From contig CM057459.1 in the NCBI GenBank assembly GCA_016271365.2, positions 492,975,501-493,039,500 of the forward strand: a DNA stretch of 64,000 nucleotides, read 5' to 3'. The translations under genes and the position numbers were made by a program. How positions within the stretch are numbered: position 1 is the first letter of the stretch; every line of letters starts with the position of its first letter. Below the pieces are notes generated by a model, which saw only the letters and a list, made by a program, of their open reading frames with translations, ran no database searches and was not told where the DNA came from. Source of the DNA: Neoceratodus forsteri. Its lineage: Eukaryota > Chordata > Ceratodontiformes > Ceratodontidae. This document shows, piece by piece, positions 11,831 to 23,734 of this stretch.

Positions 11831-12700
11831 CTGGATGTCTTTTTTCTTAAACCTGTAAAAAAGAAAATGGTCCCTCACCAATCTGACCCTTCCCCTACCC
11901 TGACCTCCCACTGATCACCCACCAACCTGCACTCCCCACAAACCCTCACTCACCTGAACAGGTCACAGGGTGAAAATCCACTCTTCAATCGAAGACACAT
12001 TGCTGCTGGAACCACTGACTGCAATATCAGAAACTAAGGTAAGTGTGGTTTAATGTATTTTAATGTGGTTTTCAACTTTGATGCATAACTTTGCCATTTT
12101 TGAATATTTTGACACCAGATTTTCAACATGGTCTTTTTGAGACCCCACCTCATGAACAATGGTGGTGGAATTATGCAAATCCAGCCTGGAAGGTGATTTC
12201 ACAGTCACTTTGTGAAATGACCTTTTATGTGGGATTTGAAAACTTTCGCTGTCCTTGGTATTGAGGTGGGTTCATAGGTAGGATATGTTGAAAATATGGG
12301 GTCAGAATATGTAAAAATGTCAAAGTTACGTGCATCCATTGAAATTTTATAACACTCGCTCATAACTTTGGTAATTTTAAATATTTTGAACCCAAATTTT
12401 CAACATAAGAATTTTTTTATGCCACTTCCTTAACATGAAACCTGCATTTTTCCAGTCCTGGCCAAACTGTGTTTTTACACCTGTAGTGTGGAATGACTTT
12501 GTGGTGGTGCGGAATCCCATTTTGGTGGACATTTGAAAATTTTCAGTACTGGGTATGTGAGGCACAGTAATAAGAAGGCTATTCTGACAATTTGGTTGCT
12601 GTTGTCCTACAAATGGAAGTACAGGCAAATAATACAATTACAGTATCTCAAAAAGTGTGGATGAATTGGGGTCCAAGGCCCAGAGGGCCCTGCATTCCCA
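11460..12700. repeat. Composite repeat, copy 1 (tandem block plus AT-rich body)
   Basis: After the tandem block come a C-rich stretch (CCCTCACTCACCT near 11945), a GTTTAATGTATTTTAATGTG block near 12050, and an AT-rich body with at least two related subunits containing ATTTTCAACAT near 12120 and 12395. The same order of blocks occurs at 19970-20667 and 23059-23470, where a LINE splits it. The shared order suggests a dispersed non-autonomous element; its ends are not resolved. Confidence 0.5.
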
Positions 12701-12771
12701 CAGGCAAATAAGGATATGATTATACTATCTCAAAAAGTAAGGAACCTGTTTGCCAAAAACTGCAATAATGC

Positions 12772-13077
12772 AACATTTAGAGTTCAGGCTAAAGTAAAAA
12801 AAGTAGGGAATTGTGGTTTTAGGGTTTCCAACCCTAAAATTCCACCCCCACCCCTAAAACAAATCAGGGGTGCAGTCTTCTTTGGGGTTGTCAACCCTAA
12901 AGCTTGCCCCATTGGGTGTGTATGTTTCTGGAGTGTATAGAATGGGGTAAGTCTTATGGTTGACAACCTCAAGGAAGACTACGCCCCTTATTTGTTTTAG
13001 GGGTCGGGTTTAGGGTTGGAAACCCTAAAACCACATTTCCCTACATTTTTCACTTTAGCCCGAACCCTTAATGTTGA
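12772..13077. mobile_element. Foldback element of about 300 bp
   Basis: The left arm, starting CAACATTTAGAGTTCAGGC at about 12772, is the near-perfect reverse complement of the right arm ending in CTTAATGTTG at about 13077. Arms are roughly 130 bp with a short unpaired centre near 12920-12945. Several TTAGGGTTT/AACCCTAAA pieces inside are part of the palindrome. No coding capacity is seen. Confidence 0.75.
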
Positions 13078-13079
13078 AT

Positions 13080-13904
13080 TAATACAGTTTTTTGTAAAGA
13101 TATTATTTATAGTTAAAAATCCACATTTTATGATTGCTTAACTTCTCTAAAATTCATTGATGTTTCTTTTTGTTTTGTCTGCCTCCTTGCTTAGTTGAAC
13201 TAACCTGCATGCTAATGTGTACTTACAAACAACCTTGTTTTATTTCATATCTTGGATCTATTCTCATTGAATACTTCCTGAACATTAGAAACACCCCCAA
13301 ACAGTTCAGCCACTCATGATGCAATAGTCTCCTTTACTCCCACTGCATAAGGAGTGGCTAGACTGTATTGGGGGCATTCACAAGTCCAGGAAAGATGCAG
13401 TTGCAGTTGATCAAGGAATGTTAAAAAATGTGCTTGTGTGTGGTAACATCAGTATGTGGGTGGTCCATTTTTCATTTTGTAAAAGAAAACATAGAATAAA
13501 AATTTAACAACCAGCTACATCGGCAGTCTCTACTGAATATGAATAATCAAAATGTGTTTTTAAACTAGGGACACTTTGGAGCTTAAGAGGGTAGATAGTG
13601 TCCCTTTAAGTAGCACATGTAGATATTATAAATTATAAAAAGGGTCAGGGAAATGGTGATTTGTGATTGGTTGATGCATTCCATCAGTCTTACGTTAATC
13701 TTAATAATATACTTGTAGAGCCTAATCACATACGTATTAATTTTAAACAAAAAGTTCCCATATTACCAGTGTTCTTTCTTTGGAACCTTTGATCATCATT
13801 ATCTTTAGCAGTGCAGTAGCATTTAAAATCCATGCTCATGATCACTAAATCTTATCTGCCTAAATCTAACTTCTGACCACTATAAGTATTGTTATCAGTT
13901 ATAA
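13080..13904. other. No feature recognised
   Basis: AT-rich sequence with no coding signal or repeat boundary that I can support. Confidence 0.35.
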
Positions 13905-15385
13905 TTAGAAATGTTCCTCAGATACAGAGGTGTGCAAAATTAAAACATTTTGCCCAGTGAAATATTTTGCATAATCCCCACATTTCACAAAAGATTTCAC
14001 AGGTGTGAAATGTGAAATCCCCCCCGGTGAAATGTGGAATTTCGCCCATGAAATGCTAATTTCGCCAACTGCGAGCAAAATTCTACATTTGAGATGAGCC
14101 AGGGTGGTGATAATATTAAAAAAAAAAAAAGAGTGTTTCCCCACTCCCATCCACCAGCCAAGACCCCACATCCCTGGTGTCTAGTGGCCCCACCCCCCTG
14201 GTCGATTGCCAGCCAAATGAAGAATGACCACCCCAGATTCACACCCATCCCCCCCCATTGTTAAGTGCCACTGCCACCAACTGGGGTTAGCATCAGTATT
14301 TGTAATGTAATTAGAGAAAAAACTTTCCTGGTGTCTAGTGGACCCCCCTCCTGTCCAGTAGTAATCCCACCCCACCCTGTACCCCCCATCTAGGACCCCA
14401 CAGCTGGCCACCAGCACAGCCCTCCCCTCACCTGCATGTCTGGCAGCCTGACTGAGCTCAATGAATGATCACACACTTATACAAGCAAGCACACATTCAT
14501 TGCAGTTCCCAGTCATATTAAGGACCAGTTTTCAGTGGTGTACAGAAGGGAAGGGGGCTGTTCCAGTTGCCCATGGGGCATGTGGGATAAGGAACTCCGG
14601 GGTCCATAATGCCATTCCTCCATCCTGCCACCCCCACAAGTGACCAGAACCATCCCTTCCCCTCCTCTACACCTTGAAAAGTGGTCTGTAAAATGACCTG
14701 GAGCTGCAATGAATGAATGCGTGTTTGTACAAGGGCAAGCTCATTCATTGAGGTAAGTCAGGCTGCCAGCAGTGGAGGTGAGTGGAGGGCTGTGCCGGTG
14801 GCCCGCTGTTGGGATGGGTCCTAGATGGAGGGTGCAGGATGGGGTGGGATTACTACTGGACAGGGTGGGTGTGTGTGGGGTCCACTAGACACCAGGGAAA
14901 AGGTTTTTTTTTTTTAATTACATTACAAATACTGATGTTGGCCCTGCTGGGCAGCAGCAGCACTTGACAATGGGTGTGTGTGTGTGTGTGTGTGTGCAAG
15001 AGGTGTGAATCTAAGGGGGTCATTCTTCATTTGGCTGGCGATTGGCTGGAGGGGGTGGGGCCACTAGACATCATGGATATTTAGTTTTAGTTCAAATTAT
15101 GGATGGGGACATTGCTGAATCTTGGCATGGGGGGGGTTCTTCTTATTGTGGGATGGCAATTGGCTGGGGGGTGGGACCACTAGACACCAGGGATATGGGG
15201 TCTTGGCTGGTGAATGGGAGGGGAAAAACACTTTTATTTATTTATTTATTTGTCTTAATTCCACATTTTGCGCCGGTGTAATTCCAGTGAAATGCATGAA
15301 TTTCATGAAATATTTCATGGGGCAAAATTCCTGATTTCGCCGGAATTTCACCAGTGAAAATGAAATTTAGTTGCATCCCTAATCA
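13905..15385. mobile_element. Large foldback element, about 1.5 kb, with repeat-bearing arms
   Basis: The arms at about 13905-14530 and 14680-15385 are reverse complements over long blocks. These include GTGAAAT/ATTTCAC-rich termini, the CCTGGTGTCTAGTGG motif near 14174 and 14326 paired with CCACTAGACACCAGG near 14882 and 15178, an ATTTGTAATGTAATTA block near 14299 with its partner near 14917, and paired CATTCATTG blocks near the centre. The right terminus read inward starts TTAGGGATGCAAC; the left starts TTAGAAATG, so the end is only loosely conserved. A (TG)n tract at 14973-14996 sits in the right arm. No transposase is present. Confidence 0.7.
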
Positions 15386-15389
15386 GATG

Positions 15390-16439
15390 ATTTTAAGCTT
15401 TTCACACCCCTAACGCTCCCTCCCACAGCACCCTCCTTTTCAAAACTAAATAATTTCTCCACCTCACTCCACAGCTCCATAGTGCTCAGTCCTTGCCGTT
15501 TGGTTTGGTGATCCTGGTGTCAACAATCTCAATCAATAAGCCTATCAGCCTCCTCCCATATTGATGTCTCATCCCCTTCTGGCACACATCATGCTGTCAG
15601 TCACTGTGGGACATCCTGTCTAATTCCACAGCTTTCTGGTATGTCAGTTTACCCTGCATTCTCCCCCAGCTCATTACACATGCTCCCATGCAATCTCCAT
15701 GGTGATCACAGACAAGCAGCCTCTCCTCCTCGCCCCTGCCCAGAAGAAGCACTCACTATAAAAAAAAAATCTTTGCAGACTCTTTTTTTAATGAAAAGCA
15801 CCATGAGCAGGATTAGGAGTTGGGCAGGGGTTCCCTGTTGTTATTGCCTTAGGCAGCCACTGGATGGTCCATGGGATGGAATCCTATGGCTCCATTGTCC
15901 CGGCAAATCATGATTCCAGGTGCCAGTTTAACAGAGAATGACTCATTGCCACCATGGCTACTTAAAATGTGCCACTGGTGACAAGAGAATTAGTGTCCGG
16001 TGGATGAGGGGGTGTGAGGTATCAGACCGGAAGCTGTAGTACAGTATGTCACGATGCTCTTTTTTTTGTGGACTCTATTTATGTACTTTCTACAGTTGGG
16101 GTACTTACCCCTTCAGCCAATTATGCAGTAGTTCAACTGGTCCCTTGGTGCCAGCCTGCACCATGACTGCCAGAGTGAGAAGGACCATAGCTTGCCCCCT
16201 ATGGAGGGGCTTCCCCCAGAGAGGGGTAACTGGGAGAGGAGACCGCATCACCCTAGAGCCCCTGCCCCAGCTATCGGGCTTTGTTCTGCACATGGACCAG
16301 GTCATCTATCAGTGGCTTCATGCTGTTGCAGGAAGGGAGATTGTGTGCTGGATTACGCCAGGTAGTGGACATGAAATGATGTCCAGTGCTCATGCTCTCA
16401 TGTATGCTCACAGGTCATCTGCTGCTCCCTGACCCTGAG
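15390..16439. other. No gene recognised
   Basis: Mixed-composition sequence with a 128-codon frame at 16046-16432 that resembles nothing I know and is overlapped by a frame on the other strand. I do not support it as a gene. Confidence 0.35.
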
Positions 16440-16690
16440 TACCGGTACACTGATCACTGCTTCTTCCAGTCTCCACAGGGGGCCACTGGTGCAGTGAGCT
16501 AAGCCCCTAACCCTCTCCAGGAGAGGAAAGCAGTCCTCTGGATGCTCAATCCTCCCCTTCCCCTACTAACCTCCTGTAACCCGAGTCTGTTCCCAAACCC
16601 AGGTCACTGGCATGGCATGAGGTATGGTGTCCAGTGCCTCAAGCCTCAGCGCCACTGGTACAGCTTGTCACACTACTCTTGACATAGAAC
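16440..16690 (-). mobile_element. tRNA-derived SINE, copy 1
   Basis: Read on the minus strand, the head shows an A-box-like CCAGTGGCGCTGAGG, then GCCAGTGACCTGGGTTTGGGAACAGACTCGG, with GGTTTGGGAAC in the B-box position. The body has a GATTGAGCATCC block. The same order of blocks occurs in the copies ending at 24002 and starting at 29715. Confidence 0.55.
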
Positions 16691-17034
16691 CATTTAGTGG
16701 TTAACATTTCCTGCAAGTCCAATACTTGCTCCAAGACATCATTTTTTTTTTTTAACTCCAGAGCACCCAGTCGCATAAGTGGAGGTCATGGTTCCTATGT
16801 TGGGCACGTTGCCAGGCAACATTGAAGAAAAGCCCAATGTCAGCTTGATTTATACTAGTGTATCACATTGACAGCAATGCAGACTTCTTAGCAGCTGAAC
16901 GCAGATGTTCCACTGCATGCCAGTCAACAGCGTGGGAAAGGCAGAAAAACAATTTTGTGTTGTTTTCACCTGAAAACAAAAAGAAATGAAAAACAACAAA
17001 AGGTACATGTTTACAGTCATTTCTCCCTTTTTAT
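16691..17034. other. No feature recognised
   Basis: No coding signal; an 11-base A/T run near 16741 is the only landmark. Confidence 0.35.
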
Positions 17035-17037
17035 CAT

Positions 17038-17186
17038 GGCAATAAGTAACTTCGGGGGTTATGCTTATGTCCAGTTAATCACCCCCTGGGGACAATATGG
17101 CACTCGGCTGTGCCTCGAGCCACATTACACTCTTGGGGGTAATTAGCAGGACATTAACAGAACCCCCATCATTCCTTATTGCTTAA
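17038..17186. mobile_element. Palindromic element of about 147 bp
   Basis: The whole stretch is one imperfect palindrome centred near 17109 with almost no loop. GGGGGTTATGCTTATGTCC at about 17054 pairs with the GGACATTAACAGAACCCCC block near 17150. CACTCGG at the centre pairs with CCTCGAG. It has the same build as the palindrome at 36486-36649. Confidence 0.7.
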
Positions 17187-17189
17187 TAA

Positions 17190-19965
17190 ACTACCTGTTT
17201 CAGTAAAGAACTAAAAAACAACATTTTGTGCACAAATATCTAAAGGAGAATTAAACAATGCAGGCCCTGTGCGGAGAGCGTTGCTAGGTATTATTGCACT
17301 TACTTGTCTTAGTGTTCATCATCTTGATGAGCACTTCCATAACTCACTGACATAGAGACAGCTTCACAAAGGCATGTTATTAATTTGAGCCTTCTTTCTA
17401 ATCCCCAATGAACAAAATCTGTTTTTCTTAACTTGTTTGGAGCCTTCTGGGAACCATGCTGTCTGGGAATTAGCAAACCTCAGCATTTCTCTTCACTTCT
17501 ATGTTCAAAGGTGTCATCCCTTTTAGATGCTGACTACCCTGGTACTACAATGTATTGGGACACCATTGTAAATGAGTTGGTCAGTGGAATATTAGCAGTA
17601 TGAATTCTTTAAATAACTAAATGCTTACTGCAAATTAGACTTATAATAAATACTATTCAGAAGTGAACAAACCTGAAAACTTTGGTTTACACAATTTGCA
17701 TTTTATTTGTATTTATTTTGCCTTGTATAAGGTCACATTTTTTTAAACAAATTTAAGAACTACTTGTGTATCAGACAGGAAGGAGATTCATTCCAATGTA
17801 AAAGTAAACGAATGAGGTGATCACCAAGTGTGCAGATGCTCAATGATGCCATTAGTGTGTAGTCATAGAGCAGCGAAATAAACGTAACCAAGGATACCGA
17901 ATCTCAGATTCAGGAGACAAGATAAGCATTATATTAAGACCATAGTTACCTTACAGTGGAGAACAGTGCTCTAATCTGATCATGTGTGCTGAAATGCTGT
18001 TTGAAACCCAGCTCATTTCCAAATATAGTTTAGAAGCTCTTATAATAAGCACAGCATAACTGCACAGAACGCTGTGCTGTAAAATGCTTTTGCTTGAATC
18101 CATTCCACTTCCATCTCATTTTCAATAACACTTCTGAGAACTATAAACAGACTATGAAAAATGGTTACAGTAAAGCCAGTTGCCTGACTGTGTGTGGCTG
18201 ATTATGGTCACAGGACAATGGAAACAAATCCTACTCTTTCATGATGGTTCAACTGCACACTGTTGGTTGGTTATACCCCTGTATTTTCTACAGTCATGTA
18301 ACCATATGATCAGGACTTCTCTTTTCACCTGCCCACCTACTCACACTTTTGAAGTTGCACAGACTTTGCTGACAAAGCACCTCACATAATTTTGCAAAGT
18401 GCAATACTCCCCAAGTTTAGTAAAGTGGCTTCCTTATGAAAGGCAATGTTTGTGATTTAACCATATCTTTGCTGGCCAAGGACTACTTTTGCAACATCTC
18501 TAATGACCATATTATAGAAAACACATTATAAAAAGGATAGAAGAAAATTTTGAAAGCTGATTGGTCAGAAGCCCTTCCAGACAGGATTTCATCTCAGAAA
18601 AACGTCATGGTCTGAACCTTGTCTAAAGAAAATCCTACATAAATAGAAGCTTTTTTTTCAATGCCCCAGAATCCGTTTTATAATTGCAATAAGGTACTCC
18701 CAGGTAAAAATGGTGCATATGTAAGCTGTGCCTCAAATATCAAATCACTTCACTTCCTGAATGTTGGTGAAGAAACTACATTTGCTCAGCTTTGTGGAAA
18801 CATTATAGAAACTTCACAGACTTGATTCTCAGGTGTAGTTCAGGTGAACTTCATGGCAAATTGATCAGCATTCACCATAAGCTGAATGCAATGCAGGAGT
18901 TGTCTCTGATCATCACTTACAATATGTACAAGGATGGAGAATGCCCACTGAGGGATGACTTGGCTAGAGAAGATGAATGAGCAGAGATGGGCTCCTGGCC
19001 TACAAAGAAAAGGTGCTATATTTCAAACTTACAGTGGAAGTGAGGAAAGGTTAAAGTTCTTTTGAGAGTTTTTGATGGGACAGTTCATTTATTTCAGAAG
19101 ACAGTGTGAAAAGCCTGGCAGGTTAGAATTGTACTGGCTGTAGTTGTCCGGATGGCACTTTGAGTAGAGAGTTAGTGCATTTGGATTAAAAGGTTAACAA
19201 TACTGCATTTTTAATGGGTATGGACATTGCTTACCTGTGTTCAAGTTCTCATAGGCCAGGCAGAGGACTAAGATAGTAGGCCGCTATACAGTTACAACAG
19301 GACAAGGAATGAGGGGAAGCACTTCCAGGTGATAAGTACTTCTGAGATACTGTATATAATGAAGCTGGTTACAAAAGAAAAAGTGAATACTGTTAAGCCA
19401 GTCATGCCACTCATGTAAGTGACACAAGTTTAAGTGCCTGGACTTAAGGTAAAGAGGGACTTATGAAGACGAGGAGCAGAGGCAGGACATTATGCTGCTT
19501 TAAAGATTTACTGTACTAGGTTTAAAGTCCACACACAGTACAACATGTACGCATAGATAAGAGGTTGAGGAGGGCAGCCAGTTAGCTGCATGATCTGTGA
19601 CTTTTACTTTTATGTTCGTATGCCCAAGGCTTGCAAACATAATGTGACTGGTCTGAGCTCTAGGTGCTTGGCCTTCCTCCACCTATCACAGCTTCAGAAT
19701 ACCCAGTCTCCTCCCCCAGTTCCCCCACACACTATCTGCCTTTCCAAATTTTTTTAATTTGAAATACTTAGCCAGTCACAAGGCTGGAGTATGCAAGCTA
19801 GAAGTGTTTTTTTTATTTTGTGTGCAACTTGTACTTTCTGCAGCCAACATTTTCTGTGCAGTTTGTTCCACTACACTGTTGCTGTACTGTTCTTTATTTT
19901 TCTCCATGCTGGGAACAGAAGAGGTGTTGCACAATAGTTGTAGCTTCTTCCTGTCTGTGGCTGCT
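17190..19965. other. Long stretch with no recognised feature
   Basis: About 2.8 kb of AT-rich, apparently single-copy sequence. All frames are short and unlike known proteins, and I see no repeat units, TSDs or element ends. It is a candidate for real host intergenic or intronic DNA. Confidence 0.35.
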
Positions 19966-19969
19966 TTGT

Positions 19970-20470
19970 CAGCTATGCCGCTCCCAACACTTCTTCTGCC
20001 TCCACCCTCTCCCCACATGCCAGCAGCACAGATTCTCTGCTGTTTCAAAAAAACAAAAAAAACTCCACCTGAGAGGCCCTGCTCCTCCCTACAGACCTTG
20101 CTGATCATTAGCGGCAAGGGATGCTGAATCTTGCTGCCAGAATACCTACACCCAATGCATCTGTAGAAACAGAAAAACACTCCCCTCTGCAAAGCCCCAC
20201 TCCTCCTGCTCGACCATCCTTGCTGATCATTGCAGGTGGCAGGTTGCCAATTTTGCCACTGGTATCCCCACCACAGGCCAATGTGTTACAAAAAAACACA
20301 CTCTGTCCCTCTGTGAGGGCATGCTCAACCTGACCCATCTACCCAGCTTATCGTTATAGGTGGCAGGCACCCAATTCAACCACCAGTATCCCCCTGACAA
20401 ATCTGCTGCCAAAACACTGACTCTAGGCTGCTCAATCCCCAGTGTCAGATCACTCAAAAAAAAAAAAAAC
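19970..20470. repeat. Tandem repeat of about 122 bp, roughly four units
   Basis: TTGCTGATCATTRGCGGYAAGG-like blocks recur at about 20098, 20220 and 20345, each followed by CCAAT, CACCAGTATCCCC and an A-rich CACTC segment. An earlier diverged unit starts near 19970. Spacing is 121-125 bp. The array sits at the start of composite repeat copy 2. Confidence 0.75.
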
Positions 20471-21556
20471 TATCCAGCCCCCAATCCACATCCCTCACCC
20501 TGACCAACCTTTCAGCACCCACCACCCCACACCCCTCACTTACCTCCCTAAAGTCCAATGAAGTAATGCTTTCAGTGACTGGCAAACGTCATCCTGCTAC
20601 TGACGCCAGCTGCAAACTGACAACAAGGGAAGTCTGTTTAATGGCTTTTTAATGTGTTTTGAACTTTTATTTATTTATTTAAGGTCTAGGAATTATAACC
20701 CTTTGAGTCAGGGACTCATTTGCAAAAGCTCCACGTCATACAGAAAATGGATTAGAACACAGTACAATATGGAATAAACAATTTAGACATCCACTCTTGA
20801 ACAAAGAAAGACAGTAACATACAGAGATGAACGAAAAAATACAATGGCACAATCATGGAACAAACAGCAGTTTGTGAAGTACTAGTACAATAGAGATTTA
20901 TAGAGATTCATCTGCAGTCACAGTGGGAGTTAGACATAATGTGATTACGTAACTCAGGTTTAAAGTGACCAAGCCTGGGAACTGATAAAATTCAGTCAAG
21001 GATTGAGTTCATCCAGAGTGGGGCCCTGAAGCAGAAAGACCTTTGGCCAGCAGTGGTCTTTACGAAAGGGACACGGAATGTGGCGGTGTCAGAGTGTCTA
21101 GTGGAGCGAGCAGGAAGGTTCTTTTGGAGGAGTTGTAGACAACCGGGGGGGGCTAGGCTCAACTGGATTTTTTTTGCCAGCAGACAGGTCTGATAAACTA
21201 GCCACCCATGGAAATTTAGCTAGGATGAGCGCAGATAGAGGTCACAGGTGTGCGTAAGACGATCACCGCCTATGGCCAATCTGCAGGCTTTGTTTAGGGC
21301 ACGTTTAATGCTGGACAGTGCTGTGTCAGAGGTGGCCCCATAGATGATTATGCCGTAGTCTACCAGTGAAAGGATGGAGCTGGAGATAGCTAAGCGTGAG
21401 CCTCTGGAGGTAGACATGGCCTAAGCCTGTAGAGGAGACCGATTCTTTTGTTAATTTCTGTGCAAGTTGACGCGATATGCTCACGATAGGTAAGGGCAGA
21501 GTCTAGGGTAACCCCAAGATATTTGAAATTGGAAACCGGTTCCAGTGTGGTGCATG

Positions 21557-22291
21557 TCACATTAAGTATAGATAATTTTGTAGTGCTGTGCTTATGTTGT
21601 GGATGGGTGAATAGCATGACTTGTGAGAGGAAAACCTGGCTTTAGTTTGATAAAAAGAGCCCTGCAAGGATTTTTGAAGCATCATGGGGTCAGGGTGTCG
21701 ACTGAAAATCACAGCATCATCTGCATAGAGGAGAAGAGGCCCAGAGGAGGCCAGAGGTAACGAGTTCAGGAAAAGTGAGAAGAGGAGCGGACTGAGGATA
21801 GATCCTTGTGGGACACCCGATCGGACTGGAAGGTTAGCAGAGAGGGTGTTTCTTATCATCACCTGTTGCATGCGGCCAGAGAGATAACTAGAGAACCAGC
21901 AAGTAGTTTCGTTGGAGATGCCGACAGAGAGGAGGGAGTTTATGAGCATGATGTGATTGACGGTATCAGATGCCTTGGAGAGATCTATAAAGACTGAGCC
22001 AGCCAGGTCTCCACGGTCCAGAGCACCATGTACAAAGGAGGTCAGTTCTAGTAGGGCAGTGGTGATGCTGTGACCTTTCCTAAAACCATGTTGTTGTTGG
22101 CAAATTAGGTGTTGTGCATCTAGATAGTTGGAAAGTTGATCAGCCACTATTTTCTCCAAAGCTTTAGAGAGTGGGTGGAGTATGGAGATGGGCCTGTAGT
22201 TACTAGTGGAAGTACATGCACCACTTTTATGTACTGTTGTAATCCTCGCCTTTTTCCACAAAGGTGGGAATTGTCCCAGGCAGAGGGACAT
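21557..22291 (-). pseudogene. LINE reverse transcriptase domain, 244 codons open
   Basis: The frame spans RT blocks in the expected order: KKARITTVHKSG, NYRPISILHPLSKALEKIV, QHGFRKGHSITTALLELT, SVFIDLSKASDTVNH, RSGVPQGSILSPLLFSLFLN, and LLYADDAVIF with an intact YADD catalytic box. One conserved position is changed: the usual KAFDTV reads KASDTV. The frame shifts just after the thumb, since the conserved C-terminal blocks lie in two other frames at 21617-21390 and 21417-21220. The Met at 22291 is internal. Confidence 0.8.
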
Positions 22292-22383
22292 GTTGAAAAT
22301 TTTAGTGAGCGGTACTAGAACAGGATCAAGTGTTAAGGATAGCAGTTTAGCATCTAGTGAGTCACCACTATGTCTGGACTTAC

Positions 22384-23058
22384 CTAGAAACCTGGCAATA
22401 TATACACGGGCCTCACTAGTGGAGACAGTTTTAGGCGAAAAGGAGGCGCAGTGGGGGGGAGAATATCCATAACAGCACTGAAAAAGTCAGGAGGGAGAAT
22501 CGAGCTTAGATCCGAGAATGATATATTGAAAGCATCCGCTATTTTTTTAGGTTCTTGGGTGGGGGTACCATCCAGGAAAAGTATGGTAGGGGGAGGGGAA
22601 GAAGACTTTCCACTAAGTTTCTTTATATTATCCCAGAACCTCTTTCCATCACCCCAGGTGACAGTGAGTTTTGTTTGATAGTAAGCAGCCTTTGCCAGCC
22701 GAATGGCCCAGGTACAGGTGTTTCTGTCGGCACGATAGCGTTGTCGGTCAGCCGGTTGACCTGACTGAAGAGCTCTGCACCACAGGTCTTCATGTGCCTT
22801 CATTTGATCAAGCAAAGTCCGAGTTACCCAGGGGGTTGATTTAGACTTTTCAAACCGTTTGACATGAAGGGCGAAAATGTCACAGGCGGATTGGAAGGAA
22901 CTAATGAAGAAGGACAGGGCGGCATCAACTGATGTCAGGTGATCAAGAGGGGACCAGTCAATATTCCAAAGTAGGTTTCTGAGATGTTTTAGAGCCCCCT
23001 TCTTGAGCTGGCGACACATGGAGATCCTAGGTGGGGGTGGTTTCCAGCTATTTGACCA
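22384..23058 (-). pseudogene. LINE ORF2 linker between endonuclease and RT
   Basis: On the minus strand this frame encodes the helical linker typical of jockey-superfamily LINEs: CRQLKKGALKHLRNLLW, HVKRFEKSKSTPWVTRTLL, AIRLAKAAYYQTKLTVTW, KRFWDNIKKLSGKSS, and TILFLDGTPTQEPKKIADAFN just before RT. It is in frame with neither the RT frame nor an endonuclease. Codons upstream of 23058 belong to the target repeat. Confidence 0.7.
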
Positions 23059-23065
23059 GAACTTT

Positions 23066-23470
23066 GCTATTTTTTTTTTAGATTTCTGACCCCAAATTTT
23101 CAACATATGCATTTTTACAGTCATGCCACAAAATTATGGTTTGCAAAAAGATTTCCTAAATAACACCTGCCATGTTTATTAGGTAAGGTCATAAAAATCA
23201 CTATGTCAAAAATCTGAGGCCAAAATCTCAACAAAGTTACGATAAAACGAAATTTTTTTTAACACTTACTCATAATGTTGAAAGTTTTTTTGTCTGTTTT
23301 TTGTTACATTTTTAACTCACATGTTCAATAAAGTATTTTTTTACCCCACCTCATAAACACGTCAGGCATCATTTTCAAATCCCCTTCCATACCTGCTTAA
23401 CGGTTGTTCCGCAAAATCAAATTTCCCAGTGGGTTTGATGAATTACACCTGTTGTGTTCATTTGCATGAG
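23066..23470. repeat. Composite repeat, copy 2, right part
   Basis: Continues the repeat begun at 19970 after the LINE. The CCCCAAATTTTCAACAT block at about 23089 matches 12390-12405 in copy 1. A second related subunit starts near 23270. Confidence 0.5.
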
Positions 23471-23734
23471 TAATAAAAATACTGTCTTTAATTTTTTTTT
23501 TAATCTATTATGCTTTGTATTGCTGCCTGCTGCCATTACCTCTGCCTCAGTCACAGCCCCCTCCACTCCCACTCCCATATTAGCTGCGACTCACCTGATA
23601 CCCCTTGGCATGCCCCCCAGGGTGGGGTTGCGGCACCAGCCCTCCTTAGTGCTGCATTAGATGGGATAGGTCAGGGAGCTGGCCTGGGAGCTCATCGGAG
23701 CAGAGGAACAGGCATCATTTAGTTGGCAGGCAGC

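Larger units (their letters stand above)
20661..23065 (-). mobile_element. Rex/L2-like LINE, about 2.4 kb, with 7-bp TSD
   Basis: GAACTTT at 20661-20667 and 23059-23065 brackets the insert. The 3' end is next to the left copy, with the tail reading (TAAA)n on the minus strand. The coding strand shows a pre-RT linker (TPWVTRTLLDQMKAHEDLW near 22850, RFWDNIKKLSGKSS near 22625) and a long open RT frame at 22291-21557. The C-terminal region lies at 21617-21220 (NFKYLGVTLDSALTYREH, then SLVDYGIIIYG). The endonuclease is missing, so it is 5'-truncated. Outside the insert, the left flank (TTTTTAATGTGTTTT) and right flank (TTTGCTATTTTT, ATTTTCAACAT) match composite repeat copy 1, which fixes both junctions. 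Confidence 0.85.

Noticed and set aside
12800..13040. Interstitial telomeric repeats
   Set aside because: TTAGGG words are few, not tandem, and are explained by the two pairing arms of the foldback element.
16046..16432. 128-codon frame as a host gene
   Set aside because: No recognisable family, competing antisense frame, and no splice or promoter support.
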